Shown piece by piece: positions 45,233-57,754 of a stretch of DNA of 64,000 bases. The number at the start of each line of letters is the position of its first letter. The stretch's first letter is position 1. Origin of the DNA: Trichoderma breve (lineage: Eukaryota; Ascomycota; Sordariomycetes; Hypocreales; Hypocreaceae); assembly GCF_028502605.1 (NCBI RefSeq), contig NC_079232.1, positions 4,526,001 through 4,590,000 on the forward strand, in the 5' to 3' direction. The translations under genes and the position numbers were made by a program. Under the pieces are notes generated by a model. The model was given only the letters and a program-made list of their open reading frames with translations. It was not told the DNA's origin and did not search any database.

Positions 45233-45517
45233 GCTGAAGTGGTTATCCACTTCTCATGGCATGCCAACTTTGATCGATTTGCATACTATAAACGCAATCA
45301 CCATGAAAATTTTTCTTTTTTTCTTTTTCTTTTCGCTTTTTCGCAAATCGCCGTTCGGCATCTGATAAGAGAAATTCAAAGGGTGTCACCCCACCACCCC
45401 ACCTAAATTTTCGTTCGATAGATGCGTGCATCTCGGTTTACGAGCCGTGCAAACTTGTCTTGTCTTTTTGTCGTTTGTTTCAAGATACCCTCAACTTTAT
45501 AGAAATTGCAATTCGTC

Positions 45518-46546
45518 ATGTCTAGCGCTACTGTCGCAAGTCTCAGGCAGAGCCTCTGCTCTGAAGATACTCCCCTTCCTGTGCGCTTCCGTGCCCTGTT
45601 CTCTCTCAAACATGTCGCCAAAACCGACCCTGAATCCGCCCTTGCGGCTATCGAAGCCATCGCCGCTGCTTTCGCTTCGCCGTCTGCTCTGTTGAAGCAC
45701 GAGCTCGCATATTGTCTTGGCCAGACCGGTAACGAGGCGGCTATTGCACCGCTGCGTGATGTCCTGTCAGATCTTAAGGAGGACCCCATGTGCAGACATG
45801 AGGCCGCTGAAGCTCTGGGCGCCTTGGGCAATGCATCCAGCTTGGATCTGCTCCGACAATTCAGAGATCGTGCTGGCGAGGAAGTTGTTGTTACAGAGAC
45901 CTGTGAGATTGCCATTGATCGCATTGAATGGGAAAACTCCGAGGCAAGGAAGCAGGAGAAGCTGCGTCAAAGGTAAATCTATGCAAATCATTTGTATTCT
46001 TGATGGTCTTGAATTTCGCTAATACATTATTCAAGCGACTTTGCTTCAGTCGACCCGGCACCTCCTATGCCCGAGTCCGAAAAGTCGGTTGACGAACTCG
46101 GCAGAGTGCTGATGGATGTCAACCAGCCCCTCTTCATGCGATACCGTGCCATGTTTGCCCTCCGCGATCTGGCTTCTCCTCCAGACTGCCCAACTGCTGT
46201 CCCTGCTGTCAACGCTCTAGCCAAGGGATTCGCCGACTCCTCAGCACTTTTCCGCCACGAGATTGCCTTCGTCTTTGGCCAGCTTTCACATCCTGCATCT
46301 ATTCCTGCCCTTACTGAGGCCCTGAGCAACACCGAAGAGGCGAGCATGGTGCGTCACGAAGCTGCCGAGGCTCTAGGCAGTCTTGGTGACGAAGACGGCG
46401 TCGAGGACATCTTGAAGCGGTTCCTTCAAGACAAGGAGCAGGTTGTTCGTGAGAGTGTCATTGTAGCATTAGATATGGCTGAGTATGAGAGGGGTGGCCA
46501 GACGGAATATGCGTTGATCCCAGAAGTGGCCGGCGCCTCTGCATAG
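45518..46546 (+). CDS. Deoxyhypusine hydroxylase
   Basis: Exons 45518-45972 and 46036-46546 encode 321 residues. The enzyme completes hypusine in eIF5A by hydroxylating deoxyhypusine at a di-iron centre. The protein is built of two symmetric groups of HEAT-like repeats, each with two His-Glu pairs: [10 protein letters not shown] (61-62), [12 protein letters not shown] (94-95), [10 protein letters not shown] (226-227) and [12 protein letters not shown] (259-260). All four metal-binding pairs are present, so it should be active. The ATG at 45518 starts the conserved [20 protein letters not shown]; the frame is open slightly upstream, without another ATG. The single intron lies in the linker between the two halves. 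Confidence 0.97.
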
Positions 46547-46610
46547 AAGAAAGGACGAAAAAAATAGATAAAATTCCGTGTTACAAATAGCAGAACTTTC
46601 CAGACATAGT

Positions 46611-47051
46611 TTAATTGTTTTCGTGCCAACTGAATCCACACTCGCAGTTATAGATAACGGTTGAGCCTTCGTCGGCACTCCGCAGTTGCACCGTTGTGTA
46701 TTTGACTTCTTCTCGGCCGCAGTTTGGACATCGCTCGCGAACCGTGCTCTCGGTGTTGAGTGTGTGACGCTCGACGGATTGGACGCTGGACTGCAGCTTT
46801 TGCCGCAGGAAAGAAGGGAAATCTGAGGGCTTGGACTTTGTCACAATGATCTTTGCGCCAGTATCTGAGAAGCTCATTTGTTAAAATTTTTTCTCTCTAC
46901 TCCAACTGAAATGCTGCCCAATCCGGAGAGCCAAACCTTTATTTTCGGCGCTACAGCACTCGCAGCTCAGCACATTCTGCTCGGTTCCTTTGGTCGCCGG
47001 AAGCAAGTTTCCGCAGTCGGTGCAGAACACCATGGACCCAATGGCAGCCAT
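46611..47051 (-). CDS. RPA12: DNA-directed RNA polymerase I subunit RPA12
   Basis: Exons complement(46937-47051) and complement(46611-46864) encode 122 residues, the family length. The N-terminal zinc ribbon is VFCTDCGNLL..CECC and the C-terminal TFIIS-like ribbon is CPNCGREEVKYTTVQLRSAD, with the RSADEG loop that enters the polymerase active site and promotes RNA cleavage. The last zinc ligand pair reads CEC, one residue shorter than the C-x2-C of the yeast protein. The 72-nt intron has a TTTTAAC branch point; the ATG inside it (46877) would drop the N-terminal ribbon. It is divergent from SCC2 and convergent with the deoxyhypusine hydroxylase gene. Confidence 0.93.
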
Positions 47052-47625
47052 TTTCTTCGTCAGTTTGCCAGCGCAGAGACACTATGACGAATTCTACTTG
47101 TGCAATGGGAGGGATCGCGTGGAACCAGCTGTACAAAAATTGTCATGCAAGACAACTGGCAAAAGATCTTGCAGGCCTTGCAGGGGGTTGATAATCCGGA
47201 ATAACTGATAAAGCAAGGTACCGGCTCCGGAAGCGCCGCTGATTGGCGCCAGGCGGGGCGCACGGGCCATTGGATCCTTTTTGACTTTCGAGATTGGTCC
47301 AGCGAGGCTGTCGGATTCTCCAGGCTGCGCCAGCGCGTGATTCGAAGATTCGACTGAAGCAATACCCAAACCCAACTGGCAGCGTTTGGGCACGCATTGA
47401 AGCCGCACTCGTTTCTATTAATGCAGTGTGCATTCGCCCCGGAATTCGTCTCGACGCCACGAGTCCTCTTTTCGGCCCAAGTTTCCCTCGTTTCCGCCGT
47501 GTTCAAATCTCGCAGCTTCTTTCCATGACACGCTGGGGGAGCGGCTGATGTCCCAGTAGCTCCTGTACCGACAATGCGTCTCTGGTGAGGCCTCGCCAAC
47601 ATCGAGACTCTGGCAAACAAACACA
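47052..47625. promoter_or_regulatory. Shared upstream region of RPA12 and SCC2
   Basis: About 570 bp between two divergent starts, fairly GC-rich. Short ORFs on both strands show no conserved protein. Specific sites cannot be assigned. Confidence 0.5.
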
Positions 47626-50600
47626 ATGCAGCCACGCAACATGGACTACCTCGAGGATGGGCCAAGCGCCAACCACAGCGCGGCCGCCTCGCAAAACGCG
47701 ATTTCACGACCTTTCACACTGCAAGAATCTTTGCCGTACTCACCCCAAACCTCCACTGTGCCGTTTGTTCCTGGTCAGTCGCTGCTCTACCTCTGCTTGA
47801 TATTCCTTTTACTTTCTACTTTTCTTGCATCCATCTATATTCTGCCATTTTATAGCTACCTACTCATCCTCTCCTCCTAGAAATCATCCCCGATCCCAAC
47901 ATAGGCTTTGGCTCGCCAGCTCCATCCATATCCGATATATTCCCCCACAGCGATTTCGACCGACTCAACAGAGAAGCTCTCGGGCAGGCTCACCTACCAA
48001 GAAACACAAAGCAGGCCGTTGACCTTGTGCTGCACGAAATAAAGCCATCCCAAAGAACGCACTAGTAAGTTTGAGACAGACTGCTTCTCAAACGTAGTCC
48101 CAAGTACCTCTGCTTACGTTTTATCCAGCAACTTCAAGTCCGTGTTGACAGGGCAGGCAACTTCACGGCCCGGAAGTCTTTCACAAGGACTATCTCCCAT
48201 TACACGAGCCGTTTACGAAAAAGTCGGAGGCTACTTCAAGGCTACCAAGCCCAATGTTGTGAACCCTCATGCTGTTAGCGTGAACGGCAACAAGAGCCGA
48301 ACCGTCTCGAAGGATATGGCTATACAGCCCGGCAGTATTGAGAATCACGCAGCTCGTATAGATAATTACGAGGCACCGAAGCCTCAGTCAAGGATAGAAG
48401 TGGTCATCCCGTCAAGACGAGGGGGCTTTGATCCCTCAGCTTATGTTGACGCTTCTCAGCCTCAAGTTGAGCTCGAGACTCCGGTGTTGCAGGCGCCGTC
48501 AGCGTTGCCTGCCAGCCCGGACGGTAATTTAACTGCCGTTTCTGCATCCTCTGATGTAAACTTCAACTACAATCCTGCCTCGTTTCGAGTTGAGCTTCCT
48601 TTGTCTCATATCAAGAGGGACGAGTACCTAGAAGTTGCCCATATACCGTCCGCCCCTGAGAACCTTTCTTCCCGTAAGAAAGAGAGGTATATGGCCCTAG
48701 GGGACCAGGGCCTCGTTAGCAGCGGCGGTCTTGACCAACAGCAGCGAGCTGAAGCCGCTCTAGAGTCTCTCGACTCGCTTATGCGCAACGTCTTCTCGGC
48801 GGTTGGTCGAGCTTTGGGGATGGACTCCGGATATGATCACGTCGTGACGCTGACGCCCGAGAATGAGGTCGTCTTGAATGGCGCGACGCAGCAGAAGATG
48901 CAAGGCGCTATCCAGAAGGCTATCGCACTTAAGTGCTTCGGTAGAGTTCCGGTGGAGGGCCTTCTCCAGATCATGAAACTCAGCGACGGTAGCCTGAAGC
49001 AGGTCGATGGCATGGATATCCGTGCTGATGAAAGCTGGGATGAAGCTGCCTTTGATTCGTGGGTTCAGCAGCTGGCAGAAGTTGAAGTAGGAATGAAAGC
49101 TGCGCGTACCTGTTTGCGAATCTTGTCTGGAGGCCGAGAAGACAAACGACTCTACTCGGAAAGCATCATCAACAGATGCGTCAACATCTTCAAGACTGTC
49201 ACCGAAGACATAATAATCCCCCTCGTTGAGCTTCGAAACTCAACATCTGCCAACTTATTCCGAATGGTACTAAAGCATAAAAAGGCGGTGTCGTCTACTT
49301 TTCTCAACTGCCAGAAGTTGTTCGCCACACTTGCTGAGCTGGTGACGAAAGTAGAGCTCTCGGAAAGCGTCTTCAACACTCTAGAGTTTACCGCGTCCAA
49401 GCTTATCTTTGTCGAAAACGCCTATTTTGAGAAAGACTCAGCCGTCGGAGTCCAGCGGTTTGATGGAATTCGCAGTGTTGCTATGGACATGCTCTGCCAA
49501 ATATTTCTTATCAAACCTGAGCAGCGACAGGGCATCATTGACGATATCCTCACCTCTCTAGAGAAGCTTCCCGTGGGAAAACAGAGCGCACGCCATTTTA
49601 AGCTTTCCGAAGGTGGAAGCATTCAACCGGTGTCGGCACTTCTCATGCGACTGGTCCAGGCTAGTTCTGGGAGGGTAGAAGAGAACGAGGGTGGTCGTAC
49701 TGCAGTGCTTAAAGCTCTCGGCAATGGCAATAATGAGATGGACGAGGATAACGAGAGTGAGGATGAATTGCCTGATAACCGGGCTAAAAAGACGCAATTC
49801 ACATCCTCTATCAACACCGAAGAACAAGGCGCACAGCAGCACGCCGTTGCCATTCAAGAGCTGGAGGCAGCAGCTGCCCCTCTCAGTGAAGGTGCCGGAC
49901 GGAATGCTTCGTACATTATCAACTTTATTGTGAAGCGCGCTATTGGGTCGACGAAGTCGGGTGACACACCATATCGCAACCTTTTGGATCTCTTCGTCGA
50001 AGACTTCACGACATGTCTCGATTCCCCGGACTGGCCATCAGCCGAGCTGCTATTGCGCCTCCTCATGCTCATGATGGTGCAGTTGTTCGAGGCTCCCAAG
50101 ACACCCGCTCCCGCCAAGAACATGGCTCTTGAGCTCCTCGGTACCATGAGTGCGGCCATATCTCGCCTGCGATCTCACGTTAAAAAGACTGCCAACACAT
50201 TCGAAACCACTGACGTCGACGATCTGTCGCGGTATTTGGCAGCGCTGGCTTGCCACGTCCTTGAACAGAAGAGCTCAATCGAGCAGATTGTGGCCTGGGA
50301 TGGACCTTACCGTGCCTCGCTTGAGTTCCTGCAGGCTCGTCTATCAGATGACCCATATCTATTCAGCGCTGTGTCGTTCCTTATAACCGACTGGGCTACT
50401 CGGGTGCATGCGGGCTATGATGCAATCCAGGACAGCGAAGATGAGAGAGACTGGGAACTTGGACGTCTTGCTTACAGATTGCGGATGATGATTCAAGACC
50501 GCCGATGGCTCTCCAACGAATACACCTTCAAAGCTGTGAGCCCTGCTCAAGCCAAGCTTTCTTACTCCATTATTTTGCTGCGTTCTCCGCTCTTTGAGTC

Positions 50601-53349
50601 CTTTGGCAAGATTCTGAACATTCTCCTTGGTTCAATGGCTGGTGATCAAGCAACAGTCCGCAGCAAGAGCTTGAAAAGTATCAACCAGGTTCTCGAGACG
50701 GATCCATCCATTCTGGATGGGGATTCCACAGTGATCCAACTTATTCTAGATTGTTCGAGCGACTCCTCTACGCAAGTGAGAGACTCTGCCCTTGGCCTTT
50801 TGGGAAGCTGTATCACGTTGAGGCCGGCTCTAGAATCTCCGTTGACACCCAAGATCATCGACCGCTTCCAAGACGCCGGTGTTGGTGTTAGGAAGCGAGC
50901 CATGAAGCTTGCCCGCGACATCTATCTCCGCAACCACGACAGTGCACTTCGCAGTTCTATAGCTAATGGCCTTCTCCGACGTGTACAAGATCCTGACGAA
51001 GGTGTTCGCGACCTTGCCCGCCAGATGATTGAAGAAGTCTGGTTTGCTCCTTTCTACGGCCGCGACAACTCGGCCGCATTCCAAACCTCTTTGACCGAAC
51101 ATGTGGCCCTGATCATCCAGACGGTCAAGTCAGGAAACGTGACGGAGATTCTAGACAAGGTGTTTCAGTCCATTCTTCGGCCGAAAGACAAGTCGCTGGA
51201 AGGTCCATTTGCTGTTTGCTCCCACCTGGTGAGCAGCATGTTTGGCCTCATCGATAGCGGAGATTCGGAGGAAGGAGGACCGACCGGCCGTGATGCCTTG
51301 CAAGTGCTCACAATCTTTGCCAAGGCCGACCCCAAGCTATTCAGTCTGGAGCAGATTAGACTTCTGAAACCTCATCTCGCAAGTTTCAGTGGCACCGACG
51401 AATTGGCAGCGTTTCGAGCCGTGACGGTCATCTACAAACGCGTACTTCCCCAGTTGCCCACAGTGCACTCTGAATTTTTGACCGAAATTCGCCTCCAGCT
51501 ATTGAAAGGCATTGGAAAAATTTCCTCTCGTGGAGCCTTGGATGACTTGATCGCATGTACCAAAGTAGTCTGCGATTTGCTCAAAGACTTTGGACCATTG
51601 GGCAATCTAGTCGCATCCGGTCTGCTGGGTATTCAGAAACTAGGAGCTGGGGGTGCTGCCCTGGATAGCAAGAGGATCAACCATCTGGCTGCTTACTCTA
51701 TCATTGTTGGCAGCGTTGGGAAGCATTGCGACCTGGATCAGCAGATGCAAATATTCAAGGCTCGCTTTCCCAAATGGCAGGGCGACTCGGTTCCTCGGCT
51801 CATTGTGGATGTGCTATCGCCATTCTCCTCACCTTCCCAGCCGTTGGAGGCACGAAAGGCATCTCTCGAAGCGATTGGCCTGGTTTGCCAGTCCTGGCCG
51901 CGAAATTACGTGTTGGCCAAGGTTTACACAGCGTTCCAGCAGGTTTTCCAAGAGGAGGTTCCTATTCTGGAAACAATGATTCTCAAGTCATTCAAAGAAT
52001 TCCTCCTCACGGAAGAAAGGCGATCCGAAGCTGCCGCCGAGTCTGGGGCGACGGAGAAAAAGAGAGAGTTGACGGTGATGGGCGGCACTAACTTTGACGA
52101 CGTTGCCAGTGCTACTACTCAAAGGTTCCTCAAAGACATTACGCGAATCTCCTTGGGAAGCCTAGATGAACTCGCCTTTTTAGCTATGGAAGTCCTGGGC
52201 AGCATCAACCGTCAAGGTCTGACGCACCCCAAGGAGACGGGAGTGACACTGATGACGCTAGAGACATCGTCAAACCGAAAGATTGCGGAACTCGCTTTTA
52301 TGGAGCATCGATCACTTCATGAGAAGCACGAGACAGTGCTTGAAAGAGAATACGTCAAGGCAATCCAATCGGCTTATAACTACCAGCGAGACATTGTCAA
52401 AGACTCCCACGGGGCGATTCCTGAGTTGTTCCAACCCAAGCTGCATCTTATGATGGAAGTGTTGAAGATTAGCAAAATGAAGAACAGGCAGCGCTTCTTG
52501 GAGAAGCTGTGTGGACTGGTCAACTTTGACATTGCCCAGCTGGACGCGAGTGAAGAGATGCCGCCACACCTCGACTTTTCCCGGTTCGTCATCGAGAACA
52601 TGGCCTTTTTCGAGTATCAAACGGTTGGAGAGCTTCAGACAATTGTGAACATGATGGAGAAGATTGTGAGTACAACAGGCGCAGCAGTTGCCCACCTAAT
52701 TGAGTCGGAAGTATTCGACGTGCGTCTCGATCTGGACCATACGGAACAAGACGAAGTTACGGACCAGCTCATGGGCGAGACGGTTGAAGCGCAGGCGACT
52801 GCGGAGGGGGAATCCCTCGTCGGCCTCAAAGTAGACCCCAATCGACTTCGCCAGTTGACTACCGGGGCCATTATTCTTTCTTGCCTGTGGGAAGCCCGCA
52901 CACATCTCCGGCGCCTGTATGGAATGGGAACAAGCCGACACGACGGCAAAGCCAAGGCTTTGGCCAAGGACCTCAACAAGATGCCGATGAAAGTACAGGG
53001 AGTTCACGGAGAGCGATTCTGGGACGAGGTGACGGCGCATGTGAGCAGCCTGGAGACGATCAGCAAAATGGCACAGAAGTGTAAGGCGTTTGTGGAGCTG
53101 ATGAACGTCGACAAGGAGCTCAAGGTGCAAGACGACGACGACGAGGAGATGGCATTGGAGGGGCCGAGTACGCCTAGCGAAGGCGAAGAAGAGAGCACAA
53201 CACCGGAACGGGGTCGCAAGAGGAAAGGCGTAGGCACTCCCGGAGGCCGCAAAAAGCGAGCTCGCTCAGGATCTCAGCCACGCAAACGGGGTCGTCCACG
53301 TAAAGGAGCGGAGTCACGCGATGAAGACGAAGATATGGAATGGATCTAG
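47626..53349 (+). CDS. SCC2: Sister chromatid cohesion loader SCC2/Mis4 (NIPBL family)
   Basis: Exons 47626-47773, 47881-48064 and 48129-53349 encode 1850 residues. The first two exons supply the N-terminal unstructured part (DYLEDGPSANHS, IIPDPNIGFGSP, HYNFKSVLTGQ), which in yeast contacts Scc4. The large exon holds long HEAT-like repeats with SCC2 family blocks: DSSTQVRDSALGLLGSC, DAGVGVRKRAMKLARDIYLR, DPDEGVRDLARQMIEEVWF and ISLGSLDELAFLAMEVLGSI. The last 80 residues are acidic, then basic, with AT-hook-like RKRGRPRKG. Scc2 with Scc4 loads the cohesin ring onto chromosomes and stimulates its ATPase. The ATG at 47626 is followed five codons later by another; either is possible. Confidence 0.93.
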
Positions 53350-56300
53350 AGCGCCTAGATGGGGGTTATTGACTTGGGCCGAACCGGCGTCGGATGCTAC
53401 TTGATGATTTCTTCTTTCTCCTTTTTCTATTTTTTATCACTTTTCATTGTTTCTTCTCGTTTTATCATAGCGGCATCAAGGCGCCCTCATTTTTTCTTCT
53501 TTCTCACATATTTTTTTTATGTTCCCTTACTCACACCCCTCTCATTTATTGTTCATACGCAACAGTGAGAGTAGCGGTGGGTATTGAGAACTGGTTGATC
53601 TACGATGGTGGCTATATATGGTTGGGCAGCGCCTGGATCGATGTCATATTCAAGGCGCAGAAAGCAATCTGGGGTGTGCATTTTGCTCAGCATACAAGAC
53701 AAATCTCGGACGAGACGTATCTGATGGAGGAATGGCGTTTAATGGGAGGACCTGGTTCAAGGCATTTTCAAAGATACTGATATTCAGTCTGTATGATAGA
53801 AAAAGGATTCTGCGCCACAGAGAGATACAAGGGCGGCAGATGGGAAAGGAATTAGCATCTTTGGTAGTACTGTAATTGAGACACCGTTACTACCGAATGA
53901 CGACGAAGAGCTGGCGTATGTGTGACAATGTGACAATGGGGTGATGCTGATACGCGACAGTTGGCTGTTTGTGCTACTGCAGGCGTCATGCTCGGGGTTT
54001 CCTCGATTGTACTGGTGGGAATTTGGCGATGATGCGTACTAGAAGGATTCGACTCTCGTCGCAGCCCAAAGATGACTTGGCATTTTTATGCTGTGGATGG
54101 ATTGGTTGGGAGTTAAGGTGATATTTTTCTCATGTTTTAGCGGAAGAGCTAGCAAGTTAGGCCAAAGTGGCTTATTTTGATACGCTGGGACGGCTAGATA
54201 TTAACGAGACGGTGGTTACGAGTAGAAGCTTTTTGCATGAATTGGCGTATGCGCAGCGAGTTGTTTTTTGTACGAATGGTAGTAATAGTAGCTGCATTGA
54301 CTAGGGATGAGAGGTTAAGGTGTGGCAGGACTGGATTGGACGGGGAGGTGTGGAATACTCGGGGATTGGGGACCATGACTGTATTTTTTATGGGCTTACG
54401 AGAGTTCGAGAGATATATTGCTTTGCTGCAGAAAAGATGTGGTGATGCTTACGGTGAGGATGATATGGAATTTTGCCGGTTTGGGTAAACTGTACGAGAT
54501 ATTACTTGGGGTGGCTGGTGTCATCCATCCCCAAGGCTGAGCCTGAGCGCATTACGAGGCCTGGTAGAGGGCAGTGTCTTTGTAAATCGCCCGAGATAAC
54601 CTTAGTACAGACTGCTCTTTGAGTCGTAATGGCTATTCTTTAGTAGCGATCGGGGGATATAACGGCCGATACGGAGGAGAGATGACGAAGAACGGAGGAC
54701 GGTGAAGAGCTCCAGTCGAATGGGATTCCTAACGCAGGTTGCAGGGAGTGCAGCATCTGACGTCAGGCAGGGGATGATGCAGTTGGTTTGGAGGGGACGC
54801 AGGAGTGCATGAAACCAAAGGGACTGCTTGTTGAAACTGATGGCAAAAAAAGAGCGAAGAGATTTTTGGTGGGCGCTGGGCATTCACACAATTGGAGGAA
54901 ATCTTGATTTTGGGCCATGTTGATCACTTAGGTACGGAGTAGGAGTACGTAGTTGGACTGTAATTATGAGGTGGCGTCTTGGTTACTGTGTTGGGCATTG
55001 GGCGGGCGAGTGATTGGCTCAATGCAAGCAGGTTTTTGTGAAATGGGCCGTTGGTTGGGCCGTGGCTCTGGGTTGGGAGTACTCGTACATGTATTGATAC
55101 CTATTGAAACTGTTTGTTCCACGGGGCCTGATGATTGTTCTAGAGTTTCTGTACTAGCGAGCAGAAGGATTTGACATTCAGACACAAAGAAGGAAAATCA
55201 TCCCAAGGCGCATGGGAAAAAAAGAGAGTTTAGCTCGCTCTCGTTCATCAATCAGGGGTGGAGGAGCGGGACAGGGGTTTGAGAAAAGCGCTTGTGTGGA
55301 TGGGGCAGCGATTTCGACGCGCCGGTGTGTTTGTTTGGTGGAGGGGTACCTGTGATGTACTTGTAAGGTACTGTACTGTTGTCGGGTGGTGGTTTTGTTT
55401 GTCTGAGGTGGGTATTAAGACGGCACGGGCTGAACGAAGCTGAACGGGAGCTTGAATCAGGCGGTGGGTGCAAGGGCCGTTGAACGGAAGACAAACGAGG
55501 CTTTGATGTCGCCCTTTGAATGCTGTAAGCAAAAAGGCGGAAACGTTTCGTATTGTTTTAGCAGACGAACAGCACAGACGTTATTGAACGGCACTGACCT
55601 GGACATTGACGTTTTCCTAAGACAAACAGATTTGAACACCCGTCTGAGGAGTTGTCAAGGAGGCCTCCGAGCCATTTGAACCGGTGTGCGTGTATGTACT
55701 CCGTACTTTATACAGTAGCCCACTGATTGGCATGCCATCAAACGGTCTGTTTCGATGCATGATTCATTGGCTACGTGCCCAAAGATGTGAATACAGTGTC
55801 TCGTCCTAATACTAAGTTGTTAAGTCCCCTGCAGGCGATGCTGCTATACCGCTAACAGACACACTAGCCAGCGCAACCTCCAGCAGAACAGGGATCCCGT
55901 GATGAGATCAATTGATCACTGCAGCGCAATACAGTGAAAACCACCAGACCATCTCAACGCAATCTCCAGTAGCCAGTGATACCGTAGCGTCACACTGGCC
56001 CCCCTTCTTGCCCCTTCTGCCCAAGTGTACGAGTAACTGCGGAGTACTTGTGCGGTACCTGCTCGGCACCTGATAGTCCCAGTACGATACGAGCAGCCCT
56101 CTGTAGCCCCCTGAAGACGCAGCACCAACAATTGAACGTGTTGGCGGGCAGTTTTAAGCTTGTGTTTAGGGGATCAGCCTGCCGTCATTGATCTGGGCTA
56201 TTTTTCCTTTTCGTTTGAACAACTTCCACATAGCTGGAGGCATTGATCTTCTCCTACTTCTTCTTCTTCTCCTTCCTCTCTCTCGATTGCAGCAAGAAAA

Positions 56301-57754
56301 AGAAAGATTACTCACGGCTGACTGCTTCTCGCCATTCACTCTAACGGAAAACAGCGGCGCCTTCATTCACTTCGACTTTTCTCCTTGCATAGCCCTTCTT
56401 TTTCCTTTTTGCGCGCGCATTTGCCTGCCACTGCTACTACTGTACTGCCGGCATCTCGCACAGCCTCCTTTTTCGCCTCTCTCGATCCCAACAGACGCAA
56501 ACCCCGCCTCCGGACTTCGGTTTTGGCTTCCATGGTTGCCTGATCAAGAAGCCGTGGAATCAATAGCGAACTTTCGGTCTGTCTGCCTCACGGATCGCCA
56601 GAAGCCAAGGAGCCAAGAGCCAAGACGCTTCGGGCCATCGATCCGAACGAACGGCTGTTGTGCGACGCTGAAAGAAGTGTCTTGGAGAAATCTTGGCTTG
56701 CAGCTTGCAGCTTCTTTGCATAGCGACATACAACAACATTTGATCAAATAACAATCCAGTCGCTCTTTGCGATATACTATCCGGCTCATCAGCCACACAT
56801 TCACATACCTGTCCGCTACAGTCCAGCACAGGCATTTTCCGAGACAAGGGCAAATTACCCTTTTTATTGCGATACTCTCCCACGAATCCATTCCGCACAA
56901 GTACGCGTTTAGGCCTTGCCAGGGGTGCCCAGGATATTATTTACTCTTCCGGTACTAGCAGTCCCCGCTGCAGAAACCATCACCAGCCACAGCCCCAGGA
57001 GCAACGGTGGAATTACCAGCAGCTGGATCCCCAAGTTCCAAATCAATACGCGTCCCAAGACGATTCAAGGGAGCAGTGCTGAGGCTGTTCAAATCGAGGC
57101 CGCCCATTGATCCAGAACTAAGAAACTACAAAGTCCCTCCCCAATCCTGCCCGCCCCAAAACACCATCCGGCATCCATTCTCCTCCGACACCGAACCGGA
57201 CGCGCGCGCCAAGTTTCCGTCCGAACCCAAGAACCCAATCCCCTTGACTGTCTGTACCTGACGGGACTAATCGCTCAGTGGGGAGTTTTTGTTGTGGACC
57301 GGGCAGTGCTGAGTCGACGACCCAAACCATACCATGGATACCTGTGAGTCTCTTATGCGCAACGTCTCTGCACCACTCATTTCCTGTTAATTGCCTTGTT
57401 CCCCCGTCTCTCAAAATCCCCATCCCAATCCCCGGCCGCGCCGAAAGCATCCCATCTGTCTATCCCTACCCCGATCCTATACCTGAACCTATACCTATAC
57501 CCGTTTCCTATACTCCGTACGAAACTGCAGACCATTCGATGGCCCTGCCGTTGGTGTGGTTTATCGGGATTTCTCTCACTTGAGCGCAGCATCAATAGAC
57601 ACTTGTTTCTGTTTAGCCTAGCTTTGTTTCCTTGACTTTCACCTCACCCGTCACTCCTTGTGCATTTGTTTACCATCTTGGGCCCGCCCATCTCATGCTT
57701 CTTGCGCCGTGCCCTTGAAGCAGCACGCTTCCTCTCCCTTGCCATACATCGCGA
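53350..57754. other. 4.4-kb intergenic region between SCC2 and the Ca2+/H+ exchanger gene
   Basis: The first 250 bp are T-rich and likely the SCC2 3' end. No ORF in the rest shows recognisable domains. GTACTCGTAC-type motifs lie at 55079-55088, 55696-55706, 56027-56035 and 57511-57520. The last 400 bp are pyrimidine-rich and contain a short upstream ORF (ATG at 57334, 18 codons) that may instead be part of a 5' leader intron (GTGAGT at 57343). Confidence 0.5.

Noticed and set aside
46611..46877. RPA12 starting at the internal ATG (MSFSDTG)
   Set aside because: That ATG is inside the intron, and using it loses the N-terminal zinc ribbon that the upstream exon clearly encodes.
53394..53780. 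128-residue ORF after SCC2
   Set aside because: The Phe-rich first half comes from the T-rich SCC2 3' region; no domain or splice evidence.
56188..57261. Several plus-strand ORFs of 60-187 codons before the exchanger gene
   Set aside because: They overlap in different frames, show no conservation I recognise, and lie in pyrimidine-rich leader-like DNA.
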